Notes under the pieces: model-generated
What the model saw: only the letters and a program-made list of their open reading frames with translations
Told to the model about the DNA's origin: nothing
Databases searched by the model: none
Made by a program: the position numbers and the translations under genes
In this document: piece by piece, positions 35,118 to 46,300 of the stretch
Position numbering within the stretch: position 1 is the first letter of the stretch
Layout: every line of letters starts with the position of its first letter
Assembly (NCBI GenBank): GCA_016716005.1
Contig: JADJXE010000001.1
Span: 1,005,001 to 1,069,000 of the forward strand
Length of the DNA stretch: 64,000 nucleotides
Direction of reading: 5' to 3'
DNA from: Acidimicrobiales bacterium
GTDB lineage: Bacteria; Actinomycetota; Acidimicrobiia; Acidimicrobiales; JADJXE01

Positions 35118-35902
35118 GGCGCGCCTCGTGTGCCGGGGTCTTCGTGGGGGGACTCCGCAGGATAGGCCATCAGGCCGAACTCCTCCAACAGGCCCCGCTC
35201 GGACTCGGTGAGCCCGCCCCGTGCCGCCCACAGGTCGGGACGCTCGGTGCGGGTGCGGACCAGGGCCTGGGCCCGCCGCCAACGGGCGATCCGGCCGTGG
35301 TCGCCGCTGCGCAGCACCTCGGGGACGGGCCAGCCCCGGAAGTCGGCCGGCCGGGTGTAGTGCGGCCCCTCGAGCAGCCCGTCGGCGAAGCTCTCGTCCA
35401 CCGCCGACGCCTCGTTGCCCAGCACGCCGGGGATCAGCCGGGCCACGGCCTCCACGACCACCAGGGCCGCCAGCTCGCCCCCGGCCAGGACGTAGTCGCC
35501 GATGGACAGCTCGCCGTCGACCAGGTGGTCCCGCACCCGCTCGTCGACGCCCTCGTAGCGACCGCACAGCAGCGAGAAGCCGGGTCGGGACGCCAGCTCG
35601 CGGGCCACGTCCTGGTCGAAGGGGCGACCGGCTGGCCCCAGCAGGTAGAGCGGCCGGGGCGGGGCGGCCGCCTCCACACAGGCGAACAGCGGCTCGGGCA
35701 TGAGCACCATCCCCGCTCCCCCGCCGAAGGGGGCGTCGTCGACGGATCGGTGCGGGTCGTGGGCCTCCGAGCGGAGATCGTGCACCCCGACCTCGAGCCG
35801 CCCGTCGCGCCGGGCCCGGCCGAGGATGCTCGCCGAGCAGTAGCCCTCGATCAGGTCGGGGAAGATCGTGAAGACGTGGATGCGGACCGGCGTGGTCCTC
35901 AC
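35114..35902 (-). CDS. trmD: tRNA (guanine-N1)-methyltransferase TrmD
   Basis: Methylates G37 of tRNAs to prevent +1 frameshifting. The 262-residue SPOUT-fold protein shows HVFTIFPDLIEGYCSASILG at the N-terminus, DDAPFGGGAGMVLMPEPL, LLCGRYEGVDERV and the knot with GDYVLAGGELAALVVVEAVA. The GTG start overlaps the rimM stop (GTGA) and the stop overlaps the rplS start. Confidence 0.95.
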   Translation of the reverse strand: MRTTPVRIHVFTIFPDLIEGYCSASILGRARRDGRLEVGVHDLRSEAHDPHRSVDDAPFGGGAGMVLMPEPLFACVEAAAPPRPLYLLGPAGRPFDQDVARELASRPGFSLLCGRYEGVDERVRDHLVDGELSIGDYVLAGGELAALVVVEAVARLIPGVLGNEASAVDESFADGLLEGPHYTRPADFRGWPVPEVLRSGDHGRIARWRRAQALVRTRTERPDLWAARGGLTESERGLLEEFGLMAYPAESPHEDPGTRGAP

Positions 35903-36354
35903 AGCTCGAACAGGCCCGGCGGGACCTCCACCACCACACGGCCGGGGGCGTGGTCGACCACGAAGCGCACCGGCACCAGGGCCCCCGTGTCGAGCACGAG
36001 CAGATCGCTCGCCGGGTTCGCCTGCAGGGCCGTCACCCGCCCGCGCGACCGGCCGTCGACCTCGACGACCTCGGCCCCGACGAGCTCGTGGACCCACAGC
36101 TCCGCGGGATCGTCGAGCGGCTCGGCCCGGAGCACCGTGCCGTGGAGCGCCTCGGCCCCGGTGCGGGTGGCGACGCCCTCGAACGACACGATCCAGCGAC
36201 GCTGGTGGGGCCGCGCCGCCTCGACGACCACGACGGCGTCGCCGGCGCGCAGGCGCGACCCGGGGGCGAGCCGCTCGACGCGGTCGGTCACCAGCTCCAC
36301 GATCACCTCTCCCCGCATGCCGTGGGCCCGGCCGACCCGGCCGACCTCGAGCAG
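35899..36354 (-). CDS. rimM: 16S rRNA processing protein RimM
   Basis: Assists maturation of the 30S head near S19. The protein of about 151 residues starts in homology at LEVGRVGRAHGMRGEVIVEL (RimM N-terminal barrel) and ends with the PRC-like domain (ELVGAEVVEVDGRSRGRVTA). There is no ATG, GTG or TTG before the conserved N-terminus. The best start is CTG at 36354, which codes for the Leu before LEVGRVG. It lies 28 bp after the khpA stop and is coupled to trmD. Confidence 0.85.
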   Translation of the reverse strand: MLEVGRVGRAHGMRGEVIVELVTDRVERLAPGSRLRAGDAVVVVEAARPHQRRWIVSFEGVATRTGAEALHGTVLRAEPLDDPAELWVHELVGAEVVEVDGRSRGRVTALQANPASDLLVLDTGALVPVRFVVDHAPGRVVVEVPPGLFEL

Positions 36355-36382
36355 CCGGTCGGGGCGGGCACCGGCGGGAGGC

Positions 36383-36688
36383 TCAGTCGACGAAGTCGAC
36401 GTCGGCCTCCACGCCGTCGCAGGTGGCGGCCGCCCGGACCACCGTGCGGATGGCGGACGCGGTGCGGCCCCGCTTGCCGATGACCCGGCCCATGTCGTCC
36501 GGTGCCACGTGCACCAGCAGGGCCACACCCCGCCTGCGCTCCTCCACGTCGACCTCGACGGCGTCGGGATCGTCGACGATGGAGCACACCAGGTGGTCGA
36601 GCACCGCCCGGGCGGTGGCGGCCGCGATGCGGTTGGGATCGTCGTCGTCGAGCTCGTCGCCGGCGCCGGGGGTGGGCTCGTCGGTCAT
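36383..36688 (-). CDS. khpA: KH-domain RNA-binding protein KhpA
   Basis: A protein of about 101 residues with a single KH domain: LLVHVAPDDMGRVIGKRGRT (the GxxG loop is GKRG) between helical segments, with an acidic N-terminus. KhpA-type proteins bind RNA with a partner (KhpB/Jag) and act in cell division or RNA control in other bacteria. It lies between rpsP and rimM, its standard place, with an ATGA overlap at the rpsP end. Confidence 0.9.
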   Translation of the reverse strand: MTDEPTPGAGDELDDDDPNRIAAATARAVLDHLVCSIVDDPDAVEVDVEERRRGVALLVHVAPDDMGRVIGKRGRTASAIRTVVRAAATCDGVEADVDFVD

Positions 36689-36951
36689 CGGGTGGCGCCC
36701 GTGAAGTCGGACCAGGCGCCCGAGATCTCGAGGAGCTTGCGGACGGTGTCGGTGGGCTGCGCGCCCTTGCGGAGCCAGGCCACGGCCTTGTCGTTGTCGA
36801 TGCTCACCAACGACGGCTCCGAGCGGGGGTTGTACGTGCCCACGATCTCGATGAACCGGCCGTCGCGGGGCGAGCGGCTGTCGGCCGCCACCACCCGGTA
36901 GGTCGGCTGCTTGGTCTTGCCCATCCGCATCAGGCGGAGCTTGACGGCCAC
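36685..36951 (-). CDS. rpsP: 30S ribosomal protein S16
   Basis: An 88-residue protein with the S16 signature MAVKLRLMRMGKTKQPTYRV, then VAADSRSPRDGRFIEIVGTY and a short C-terminus. It binds 16S rRNA during early 30S assembly. First of the rpsP-khpA-rimM-trmD-rplS operon, 38 bp after ffh. Confidence 0.96.
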   Translation of the reverse strand: MAVKLRLMRMGKTKQPTYRVVAADSRSPRDGRFIEIVGTYNPRSEPSLVSIDNDKAVAWLRKGAQPTDTVRKLLEISGAWSDFTGATR

Positions 36952-36989
36952 TGGGGTGTGTCCTCCTCGGGTTGGTGCAGGCCTCGGGC

Positions 36990-38336
36990 CTACCGCAGGG
37001 TCGGCAGCTCGAGCGGCAGCGAGGGCCGCCGCTTGCCCTTGGCCTTCTTGGTGCCGAGGCCTCCGAACCGCTTCATCATCTTCTGGACGTCCTTGAACTG
37101 CTTGAGGAGCTGGTTGACCTCGGCGGTGCTGGTGCCGCTGCCCGTGGCGATGCGCAACCGGCGCGAGCCGTTGACGAGCTCGGGCTTGCGGCGCTCCTCC
37201 GGGGTCATGGAGCGGATGATGGCCTCGATGCGGCGGATCTCCCCGTCGTCGATCTCGGCCTTCCGGAGCTCCTTGGGCAGACCCGGCATCATACCGAGCA
37301 GGTTGGAGATGGGCCCCATCTTCTTCACCTGCTGCATCTGCTCGAGGAAGTCCTCCAGCGTGAAGTCGCCCTCGAGGAGCTTGGCCGCCGCCTGCTCGGC
37401 CTCATCGCGGTCGTAGGCCTCCTCGGCCTTCTCGATCAGGGTGAGCACGTCGCCCATGCCGAGGATCCGGCTCGCCATCCGGTCGGGGTGGAACTGCTCG
37501 AAGTCGGCGACCTTCTCGCCCGTCGAGGCGAAGGCGATGGGCTTGCCCGTCACTTCCTTGACGGAGAGCGCGGCCCCGCCCCGGGCGTCACCGTCGAGCT
37601 TGGAGAGGATCACCCCGTCGATGGCGAGGACCTCGTTGAAGGCCTCGGCCACCGTGACCGCGTCCTGGCCGGTCATGGCGTCGACGACGAGGAACGTGAA
37701 GTGGGGCGACAGCCGCTGGGACACCCGGCGGACCTGCTCCATCATCTCGGTGTCGATCGCCAGGCGGCCGGCGGTGTCGACGATGACCACGTCGCGGCCG
37801 AGCCGGCGGGCCTCGTCGAGGCCGGCGCCGGCGGTGGCGACCGGGTCGCCCGGCTGCGAGAACACCGGCACGTCGATCTGGCGCCCGAGCGTGCGCAGCT
37901 GCTCCACGGCCGCCGGACGCTGCAGGTCGGCCCCGACCAGCAGCGGGTTGCGGCCCTGCTGCTTGAACCAGCGGGCCAGCTTGGCCGAGTTGGTGGTCTT
38001 GCCGGAGCCCTGGAGGCCGGCCATCAGGACCACCGTGGGCGGGCGGGGTGCGTACGTGATGCGAAGGGTGTCGCCGCCGAGCGTGGCGACCAGCTCCTCG
38101 TTGACGATCTTGATGACCTGCTGGGCCGGGCTGAGGCTCTTGCCGAGCTCGGCACCGACGCAACGCTCGCGGATCCGCGCCACCAGGTCCTTGACGACGC
38201 GGAAGTTGACGTCGGCCTCGAGGAGGGCGAGCCGGATCTCGCGGAGGGTCTCGTCGACCTCGGCCTCGCCGAGGCGGCCCTTGCCGCGGAGTCGCTTGAA
38301 GATGCCGTCGAAACGGTCGGACAGTGCGTCGAACAT
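36990..38336 (-). CDS. ffh: Signal recognition particle protein Ffh
   Basis: The SRP54 GTPase that targets nascent membrane proteins to FtsY. The 448-residue protein has an N domain (MFDALSDRFDGIFKRLRGKG), G domain motifs AGLQGSGKTTNSAKLA, DTAGRLAID and ILSKLDGDARGG, and a methionine-rich M domain with EDFLEQMQQVKKMGPISNLL. The symbol is certain. Its receptor ftsY is in the same window. It is divergent from the lipid operon, with 266 bp between. Confidence 0.97.
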   Translation of the reverse strand: MFDALSDRFDGIFKRLRGKGRLGEAEVDETLREIRLALLEADVNFRVVKDLVARIRERCVGAELGKSLSPAQQVIKIVNEELVATLGGDTLRITYAPRPPTVVLMAGLQGSGKTTNSAKLARWFKQQGRNPLLVGADLQRPAAVEQLRTLGRQIDVPVFSQPGDPVATAGAGLDEARRLGRDVVIVDTAGRLAIDTEMMEQVRRVSQRLSPHFTFLVVDAMTGQDAVTVAEAFNEVLAIDGVILSKLDGDARGGAALSVKEVTGKPIAFASTGEKVADFEQFHPDRMASRILGMGDVLTLIEKAEEAYDRDEAEQAAAKLLEGDFTLEDFLEQMQQVKKMGPISNLLGMMPGLPKELRKAEIDDGEIRRIEAIIRSMTPEERRKPELVNGSRRLRIATGSGTSTAEVNQLLKQFKDVQKMMKRFGGLGTKKAKGKRRPSLPLELPTLR

Positions 38337-38602
38337 GCGGTCGCCCAGGTTACCCGCCGGCCGGCCGGCGGCCCCACCGGCCGGCCACGACGTCCCGCTC
38401 CGCCGGCCCGGCCGGCACGCCGCGCGACCCTCCGGGTGGCGAAGGTCCCCGCCGGCACCGTCGAAGGGCCCTCGCGCAATGCCGCGAGCGGTGGCTAGCG
38501 TGGCGGCGGGCACCACGGGCGGGCAGCGCTGCCGGCTCTCCGGGCCTCCGGGGGGACGCGGCCGCCTCCTGGGTCGGGATTCGATGACGCGGGGAGACAG
38601 AG

Positions 38603-40264
38603 ATGGCGCCGGGGTTGGACCGAGAGACCCTCGAGATGACGCTCGACGCCATCAGGCAGTTCGCCGAGCGTCACCTCTCCGACGCCCGCATCCTCGAGCT
38701 CGACCACCTGGACGAGTGCCCGCTGGACGTCGTCCGGGGCATGTGCAGCGAGGACCTGGGCATCCAGCTGCTGTTCATCGCCGAGGAGTACGGCGGCATG
38801 GGTGGCGGCACCATCGACGTGTACCGGGTGTGCGAGGCCATGGCCCGTATCGACCTGGGCGTCGCCACCAGCGTGCTGGCCACGTTCCTCGGCAGCGACC
38901 CCATCCTGGTGGGTGCCACACCGGAGCAGAAGACCCTCTGGCTGGGCCGCATCGCCAACGAGGGCCTGCTGTTCGCCTACGGCGCCACCGAGCCGGAGGC
39001 CGGCAGCGACCTGGCAGCGCTGAAGACGACGGCCACGCCCGTCGAGAAGGACGGCGAGGTCGTCGCCTACGAGCTCAACGGGCGCAAGCAGTGGATCAGC
39101 AACGGGGGCATCGCCGACGCCTGCACGATCCTGGCCAACGCGCCGGGCGGCCCCACCTGGTTCATCGTCGACCGCGACACGCCCGGCTTCAGCTCGGCCA
39201 AGCCCGAGGACAAGCACGGCATCCGGCTCTCCAACACCGCGGCGCTGTACCTCGACGGCGTGATGGTGGAACCCGACCGCCTCGTGGGCGGGGTGGAGGG
39301 CCAGGGCCTGTGGCAGGCCCAGCTGGTGTTCGGCTACACGCGCCTGATGGTCGCCGCGTTCGGCCTCGGCGGGGGGTGGGCCGCCCTCGACCGGGCCATC
39401 GCCTACTCCACCGAGCGCATCCAGGCCGGTGGGCCCCTGTCGGAGAAGCAGGGCTACGTCCACAAGCTGATCGTCCCCCACGCCGCCGCCCTCGAGGCCT
39501 CCCGGGCCGTGATCGAGGAGACGGCCGAGCGCATCGACGCCGGCGAGGGCAGCCTCAACACCGAGGGCGCCATCGCCAAGTACTTGGCCACCGAAGCCGG
39601 CTGCGCCGCGGCCGAGGCCTCGATCCAGGCCCTCGGTGGCTACGGCTACACCCGCGAGTACCTGGTGGAGAAGATCAAGCGCGACGTGCGCATCACCACG
39701 ATCTACGAGGGCACCTCGGAGATCATGGAGATGACGATCAGCCGCGACCGGTGGCAGCAGCACCTGAAGACCCGCGGACAGCACTACCACGACGCCGCCC
39801 GCCAGCTCGAGGCGCTGCACGCGCAGCTCCCGCACGTGGGCGCCGACGCCGCCGCCCTGGCGAACCACTCGCTGGCCGAGGTGCTCGAGTGGTGCCGGGT
39901 GGGCAAGCTCACCCGCAACCAGCACATCCTGTTCCGGCTGGGCGAGCTCATCTCCCAGGCCGAGGGCGCGGCCGCGGCCGCCCGGCGGGCCGCTCGCGCC
40001 GCCCAGGGCACCCTGCCCGAGAAGGGCGACCGCCGCCTCGACGCCGGCGGCATCGCCACCGCCTCCCGGGTGTTCGGGCGAGGAGCGGCGCTGAAGGTGG
40101 CCGAGGAGGGGCTGCGCTGGGTGCGGGGCGCCGGGGGCGCGGCCGACGACCGCCTGGGCGCGCTGGAGGCGGCCCTGCGGCTGCCCGAGGTGCACCGGGT
40201 GCAGGGCGGCCTGATCGACGACATGGACCACCTGGCCGACCTGCTCTACGGCCGGGCCGGCTGA
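38603..40264 (+). CDS. Acyl-CoA dehydrogenase with C-terminal extension (first gene of lipid operon)
   Basis: A FAD-dependent acyl-CoA dehydrogenase of 553 residues, long for the family (usually 380-400, or about 600 for very-long-chain types). The core shows GATEPEAGSDLAALKT, GRKQWISNGG and the C-terminal IYEGTSEIMEM containing the likely catalytic Glu. A helical region of about 150 residues follows and looks like the C-terminal domain of the long-chain type (HYHDAARQLEALHAQLPHVG, LRLPEVHRVQGGLIDDMDHL). It starts ATG with GGGGAGA upstream. It lies 58 bp before the megasynthase on the same strand. It may desaturate or process the synthase product; no enoyl reductase is seen in the operon. Confidence 0.86.
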   Translation: MAPGLDRETLEMTLDAIRQFAERHLSDARILELDHLDECPLDVVRGMCSEDLGIQLLFIAEEYGGMGGGTIDVYRVCEAMARIDLGVATSVLATFLGSDPILVGATPEQKTLWLGRIANEGLLFAYGATEPEAGSDLAALKTTATPVEKDGEVVAYELNGRKQWISNGGIADACTILANAPGGPTWFIVDRDTPGFSSAKPEDKHGIRLSNTAALYLDGVMVEPDRLVGGVEGQGLWQAQLVFGYTRLMVAAFGLGGGWAALDRAIAYSTERIQAGGPLSEKQGYVHKLIVPHAAALEASRAVIEETAERIDAGEGSLNTEGAIAKYLATEAGCAAAEASIQALGGYGYTREYLVEKIKRDVRITTIYEGTSEIMEMTISRDRWQQHLKTRGQHYHDAARQLEALHAQLPHVGADAAALANHSLAEVLEWCRVGKLTRNQHILFRLGELISQAEGAAAAARRAARAAQGTLPEKGDRRLDAGGIATASRVFGRGAALKVAEEGLRWVRGAGGAADDRLGALEAALRLPEVHRVQGGLIDDMDHLADLLYGRAG

Positions 40265-40322
40265 AGGACCGACGAGCGACGACGACGCCCGCCTCCGGCG
40301 GGTGCGGGAGGTGGCACCAGCG

Positions 40323-43300
40323 ATGGAAGACACGGCGCACCGGGCGGTGGCGATCGTGGGCGTGTCGGCGATCATGCCCGACGCCCCCGACGCGGCCACC
40401 TTCTGGCGCAACGTGCGCGAGGGCCGGTACAGCATCAGCGACGTCACGCCCGACCGATGGGACCCGGCGCTCTACTACGACCCCGACCCCTCGGCGCCCG
40501 ACAAGACGTACTCGAAGGTCGGTGGCTGGGTCCGCGACTTCGAGTGGGACCCGATGGGCTGGCGCATGCCGATCCCGCCCAAGGTCGCCCAGCAGATGGA
40601 TGTCGGCCAGCAGTGGGCGCTCAGCTGCGCCCGCGCCGCCCTGGTCGACAACGGGTGGCCCGAACGAGCCATCGACGGCGACCGCACCGCGGTCATCATC
40701 GGCAACGCCCTGGCCGGCGAGAAGCACTACCTGACGGCCCTGCGGATCTCCTTCCCCGAGTTCGCCCGGGAGCTCACGGCGTCACCCAGCTTCGCAGCGC
40801 TGCCCGGCGGCGTGCGCGAGGCCATCGTGTCCGAGGCCCGCACGGGCATCCACGAGCTGATCGGCGAGATCACCGAGGACACCATGCCCGGCGAGCTGGG
40901 CAACATCATCGCCGGCCGGGTCGCCAACGTCTTCAACCTCCACGGGCCCAACTTCGTCACCGACGCGGCCTGCGCCTCGGCCTTCGCGGCCATCACCGCG
41001 TCCGTCGAGGGCCTGATCGAGAACGAGTTCGACCTGGCCATCAGCGGCGGCATCGATCGCAACATGAACCCGGCGGCGTTCGTGAAGTTCAGCAAGATCG
41101 GCGCGCTGTCGGCCACGGGCACGCGCCCCTACGGCGACGGCGCCGACGGCTTCGTGATGGGCGAGGGCGGCAGCCTGTTCCTCCTCAAGCGGCTGGCCGA
41201 CGCCGAGCGCGACGGCGACCGCATCTACGCCGTCATCCGCGGCATCGGCGGCGCGTCCGACGGCAAGGGCAAGGGCATCACCGCCCCGAACCCCGTCGGG
41301 CAGGTGCTGGCCGTCGAGCGGGCCTGGGCCGAGGCCGGGCTCGACCCGTCGACGGCGACCTACGTCGAGGGCCACGGCACGTCCACCCGCGTCGGTGACG
41401 TGGTCGAGGTCGAGAGCCTGACCGCCGGCTTCGGTGGGTCGCTGCGACCGGGCTCCGTCGGGCTCGGGTCGGTGAAGTCGAACATCGGCCACCTCAAGGG
41501 GGCCGCCGGGGCAGCCGGCCTGTTCAAGACGGCGATGGCCCTGCACGAGAAGGTGCTACCGCCGTCGCTCAACGCCACCGTCCCCAACCCGAACATCGAC
41601 TTCTCGCGCTCCCCGTTCCGAGTCGTCCACGAGCTGGAGGCGTGGACGACGCCGAACGGCGTCCCCCGCCGGGCCGGCGTCAGCGCGTTCGGCTTCGGCG
41701 GCACCAACTTCCACGTGGTCCTCGAGGAGCACGTGCCCGGCATGCTGAAGGCCGAGGGCGCCCGCCGCACCTTCGCCGTGGGCGGGCTGCCGTCTGCCGA
41801 GGAGGTCGGCGCCGCAGCTGCCGCGGCACCGGCCAAGGCTCCCCTCCGCGGGGCGCTGGTGGTCGGAGCCGCCGACGACGCCGAGCTCACCGAGCGCCTG
41901 CGCGCCGTGACCGCCGACGCCGTGGCCGGCCGCGCTCCGGCGCCTGCCGCCCCCGCGCTGGCCGACCTCCGCGCACCGGTGCGCGTGGCCATCGACTACC
42001 TGGACGCCGCCGAGCTGGCCGACAAGGCGGGGCGCGCCGTGCAGGCCCTCGAGAGCGGCGTGCCGGCGGCGTGGCGCGCCCTGCGGGGCAGGGGCGTGTT
42101 CCTCGGTCGCGGCCCCGCGCCCAAGGTGGCCTTCCTCTACACCGGCCAGGGATCCCAGTACGTCAACATGCTCCGCGAGCTGCGCGAGCTCGAGCCGCTC
42201 GTGGCCGACGCCTTCGAACGGGCCGACCGGGTGATGACCCCGCTGCTCGGCCGGCCGCTCACCGACTTCATCTTCACCGACAGCGCCGATCCCGACGAGC
42301 TGGCCCGGCGTGAGCAGCAGCTCCTGCAGACCGAGATCACCCAGCCCGCGGTGCTCAGCACCGACCTGGCGCTCACCAACCTGCTGGCGGCCTACGGGGT
42401 CGAGGCCGACATGGTGATGGGGCACAGCCTGGGCGAGTACGGAGCCCTCGTGGCCGCCGGCGCCCTGGGCTTCGACGAGGCCCTCGAGGCCGTGTCGGCG
42501 CGCGGCCACGAGATGGCCAGCCTGAGCGTCGAGGACAACGGGGCGATGGCCGCCGTCATGGCCCCACTCCCCGAGATCGAGCGCATCGTCGCCGAGAGCG
42601 ACGGCTACGTGGTCGTGGCCAACGTGAACAGCTCGTCGCAGGCGGTGATCGGCGGCGCCACGGTGGCCGTCGAGGGTGCGGTCGCGCGCCTGCAGGAAGC
42701 CGGCTTCACCGCCATCCGCATCCCGGTGAGCCACGCGTTCCACACGTCGATCGTGGCGCCGGCAAGCGAACCGCTGCGCGCCACCCTCAGCCGCCTGGGG
42801 GTGCGGCCGCCGGAGCGGCCGATCATCACCAACGTCACCGGCCGCTTCTATCCCACCGGGCCGGGGGTCGAGGGCGAGATGCTCGACCTCCTCGCCCGCC
42901 AGGTGGCGTCCCCGGTGCAGTTCGTGCAGGGCCTCGAGAGCCTGTACGCCGCCGGCGCACGCCTCTTCGTCGAGGTCGGGCCCAAGCGTGCGCTCCACGG
43001 GTTCGTCGAGGACGTGCTCGGCGCGGAGCACGACGACGTGCTGGCGCTCTTCACCAACCACCCGAAGCAGGGAGACGTCGTTGCCTTCAACCAGGCGCTC
43101 TGCGGGCTCTACTCGGCCGGTCTCGGCCGGGCCCGCGACGAGGCCCCGATGACCACGCCCCCCGTCACCGCCCCGGCGGTCGCGCCCCGCGCGGCCGCGC
43201 CCCCGGCGGCCGCGGCTCCGCCGGCCGCCGCGCCGGCCGCCGGCGCACCGCTCGGCACCGACACGTACGTGGAGCTCGGCCGCCTCTTCGCCGACTTCCT

Positions 43301-46300
43301 CGACCAGGGCCGCCGCATCTACGAGGGCCGGTCCTCGGCCCCCGGACCGGCCGGCATCGCCGAGGAGCCCGTGGTCATCACGGGAGCGGCGCTGGGCCTG
43401 CCGGGCGTCGAGCGCGTGTTCGACGACGACAACCTGCGCCGGCTCCTCGACGGCGAGCAGCTCATCGACGTGATCCCGATGCACCTCCGCAAGGCGATCC
43501 TCGACAAGCACATCAACCGTCTGGTCAAGCGCGAGGACGCCGACCCCGAGTTCGTGACGATCGACGACCCCTCCGAGGTCATCAAGCTGGCCGCCCGCGC
43601 CGGCCACCTCGACGTGGTGGCCGACTTCGGCATCGACGCCGACCGCGACCAGGCCCTCGACGTGGTGACCAGGCTGGCCGTCGGAGCCGGTTTCGACGCC
43701 CTCCGGGACGCCGGCATCCCCCTGGTGCAGCACTACCGCGAGACCACCATCGGCACGCAGCTGCCCGACCGCTGGCTGCTGCCCGACGAGCTGCGCGACA
43801 ACACCGGGATCATCTTCGGCTCGGCCTTCCCCGGCAACGACAACTTCGCCGCCGAGATCGACCGCTACCACCGCCACCGCGCCCGGGTCGAACAGCTCGA
43901 CGTGCTGCGGGCCCTGCGCGGCCGCGTCGACGACGCCAACCCGCTGACGCCCGAGATCGACCGGCGCATCCACGAGCTGGAGGGCCTGCTCGCGGCCGAG
44001 CCCTACACCTTCGACCGGCGCTTCCTGTTCCGGGTGCTCTCGATGGGCCACTCGCAGTTCGCCGAGATCATCGGAGCCCGCGGGCCCAACACCCAGGTGA
44101 ACGCCGCGTGCGCGTCGACCACGCAGGCGGTGGCCATCGCCGAGGACTGGATCCGGACCGGCCGCTGCCGCCGCGTGCTCGTGATCGCGGGCGACGACGT
44201 CACGGCCGAGCACCTCATGGAGTGGGTGGGCGCCGGGTTCCTCGCCACGGGGGCCGCCGCCACCGACGAGGTGGTCGAGGAGGCCGCCCTCCCGTTCGAC
44301 AACCGCCGCCACGGGATGATCATCGGGATGGGCGCCGCCGGCCTGGTCGTGGAGGCGGCCTCGGCCGCCCGCGAGCGGGGGATCAGCCCGATCTGCGAGG
44401 TGCTCTCCACCGTCACGGCCAACAGCGCCTTCCACGGCACCAGGCTCGACGTGACCCACATCAGCCAGGTCATGGAGGACGTCGTCGCGGCGGCAGAGCG
44501 CCGCGGCCACCTCGACCGTCACGCCATCGCGCCTCACACCGTCTTCGTCTCCCACGAGACGTACACGCCGGCGCGCGGGGGCAGCGCGTCGGCCGAGATC
44601 CACGCCCTGCGGCACGTGTTCGGCGCCGATGCCGACCAGATCGTGATCGCCAACACCAAGGGGCTCACCGGCCACCCGATGGGGGTGGGCATCGAGGACG
44701 TGGTGGCGGTGAAGAGCCTCGAGACCGGGATCGTGCCCCCCATCCCCAACTTCCGCGACGTCGACCCGGAGCTCGGCCCCCTGAACCTCTCCAAGGGCGG
44801 CGCCTACCCGATCGAGTACGCGCTCCGCCTGGCGGCCGGCTTCGGCTCGCAGATCAGCATGCTGCTCCTGCGCCGGGTGCCCGCCCCCGGAGGCGCTCGC
44901 CGGGCGCCCCACGAGCTGGGCTACGCGTACCGGGTGAGCGACCCGGTGGCCTGGCAGGCCTGGCTCGATCGGATCAGCGGCCACGCCGGCGCGCGCTTGG
45001 AGGTCGACCACCGCCGCCTCCGCGTCGTCGACGCCGGCCCGCCATCGGCCGTGCCGGCCGCCGCCCGCGCCGTTCCCGCCCCGCCCGCCGCGCCGGTCGC
45101 CGCCGTGGTCCCGGCTGCCCTGCTCTCACCCGCACCCGCACCCGCACCCGCACCCGCACCGGCACCGGCACCGGCCGAGGCGCCCGCGCCGGCGGGCACC
45201 GGCGACCCCGTCCTCGACACCATCCTCGAGCTGGTGTCGGCCACCACCGGCTACCCGCCCGACATGCTCGACCCCGACCTCGACCTCGAAGCCGACCTCG
45301 GCGTCGACACCGTCAAGCAGGCCGAGCTGTTCGCCACCATCCGCGAGCACTACGCCATCCCCCGCGACGACACCCTCAAGCTGCGCGACTACCCCACCCT
45401 CAACCACGTCGCCGGCTTCGTGCGCGACCGCGCCCCCGACCTCCCCGCCGCCCCCACCGCAGCAGCGGCCCCCGAGGCACCGGCCACCCCGGCCGCGGCC
45501 CCCACGGCCCCGGCAGGTGGCACCGGCGGCGACCCCGTCCTCGACACCATCCTCGCCCTGGTCGCCGACAAGACCGGCTACCCGCCCGACATGCTCGACC
45601 CCGACCTCGACCTCGAAGCCGACCTCGGCGTCGACACCGTCAAGCAGGCCGAGCTGTTCGCCACCATCCGCGAGCACTACGCCATCCCCCGCGACGACAC
45701 CCTCAAGCTGCGCGACTACCCCACCCTCAACCACGTCGCCGGCTTCGTGCGCGACCGCGCCCCCGACCTCCCCGCCGCCCCCACCGCAGCAGCGGCCCCC
45801 GAGGCACCGGCCACCCCGGCCGCGGCCCCCACGGCCCCGGCAGGTGGCACCGGCGGCGACCCCGTCCTCGACAGCACTACGCCATCCCCCGCGACGACAC
45901 CCTCAAGCTGCGCGACTACCCCACCCTCAACCACGTCGCCGGCTTCGTGCGCGACCGCGCCCCCGACCCCCCCGCCGCCCCCACCGCAGCAGCGGCCCCC
46001 GAGGCACCGGCCACCCCGGCCGCGGCCCCCACGGCCCCGGCAGGTGGCACCGGCGGCGACCCCGTCCTCGACACCATCCTCGCCCTGGTCGCGGACAAGA
46101 CCGGCTACCCGCCCGACATGCTCGACCCCGACCTCGACCTCGAAGCCGACCTCGGCGTCGACACCGTCAAGCAGGCCGAGCTGTTCGCCACCATCCGCGA
46201 GCACTACGCCATCCCCCGCGACGACACCCTCAAGCTGCGCGACTACCCCACCCTCAACCACGTCGCCGGCTTCGTGCGCGACCGCGCCCCCGACCTCCCC

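Noticed and set aside
41556..45011. 1151-codon open frame on the minus strand
   Set aside because: It is antisense to the KS and AT domains of the megasynthase; at this GC content such long shadow frames are expected. No domain is recognisable.
45130..45178. CCCGCA/CCGGCA microsatellite as a regulatory site
   Set aside because: It encodes the Ala/Pro linker before the first carrier repeat in the megasynthase and is a common feature of such linkers.
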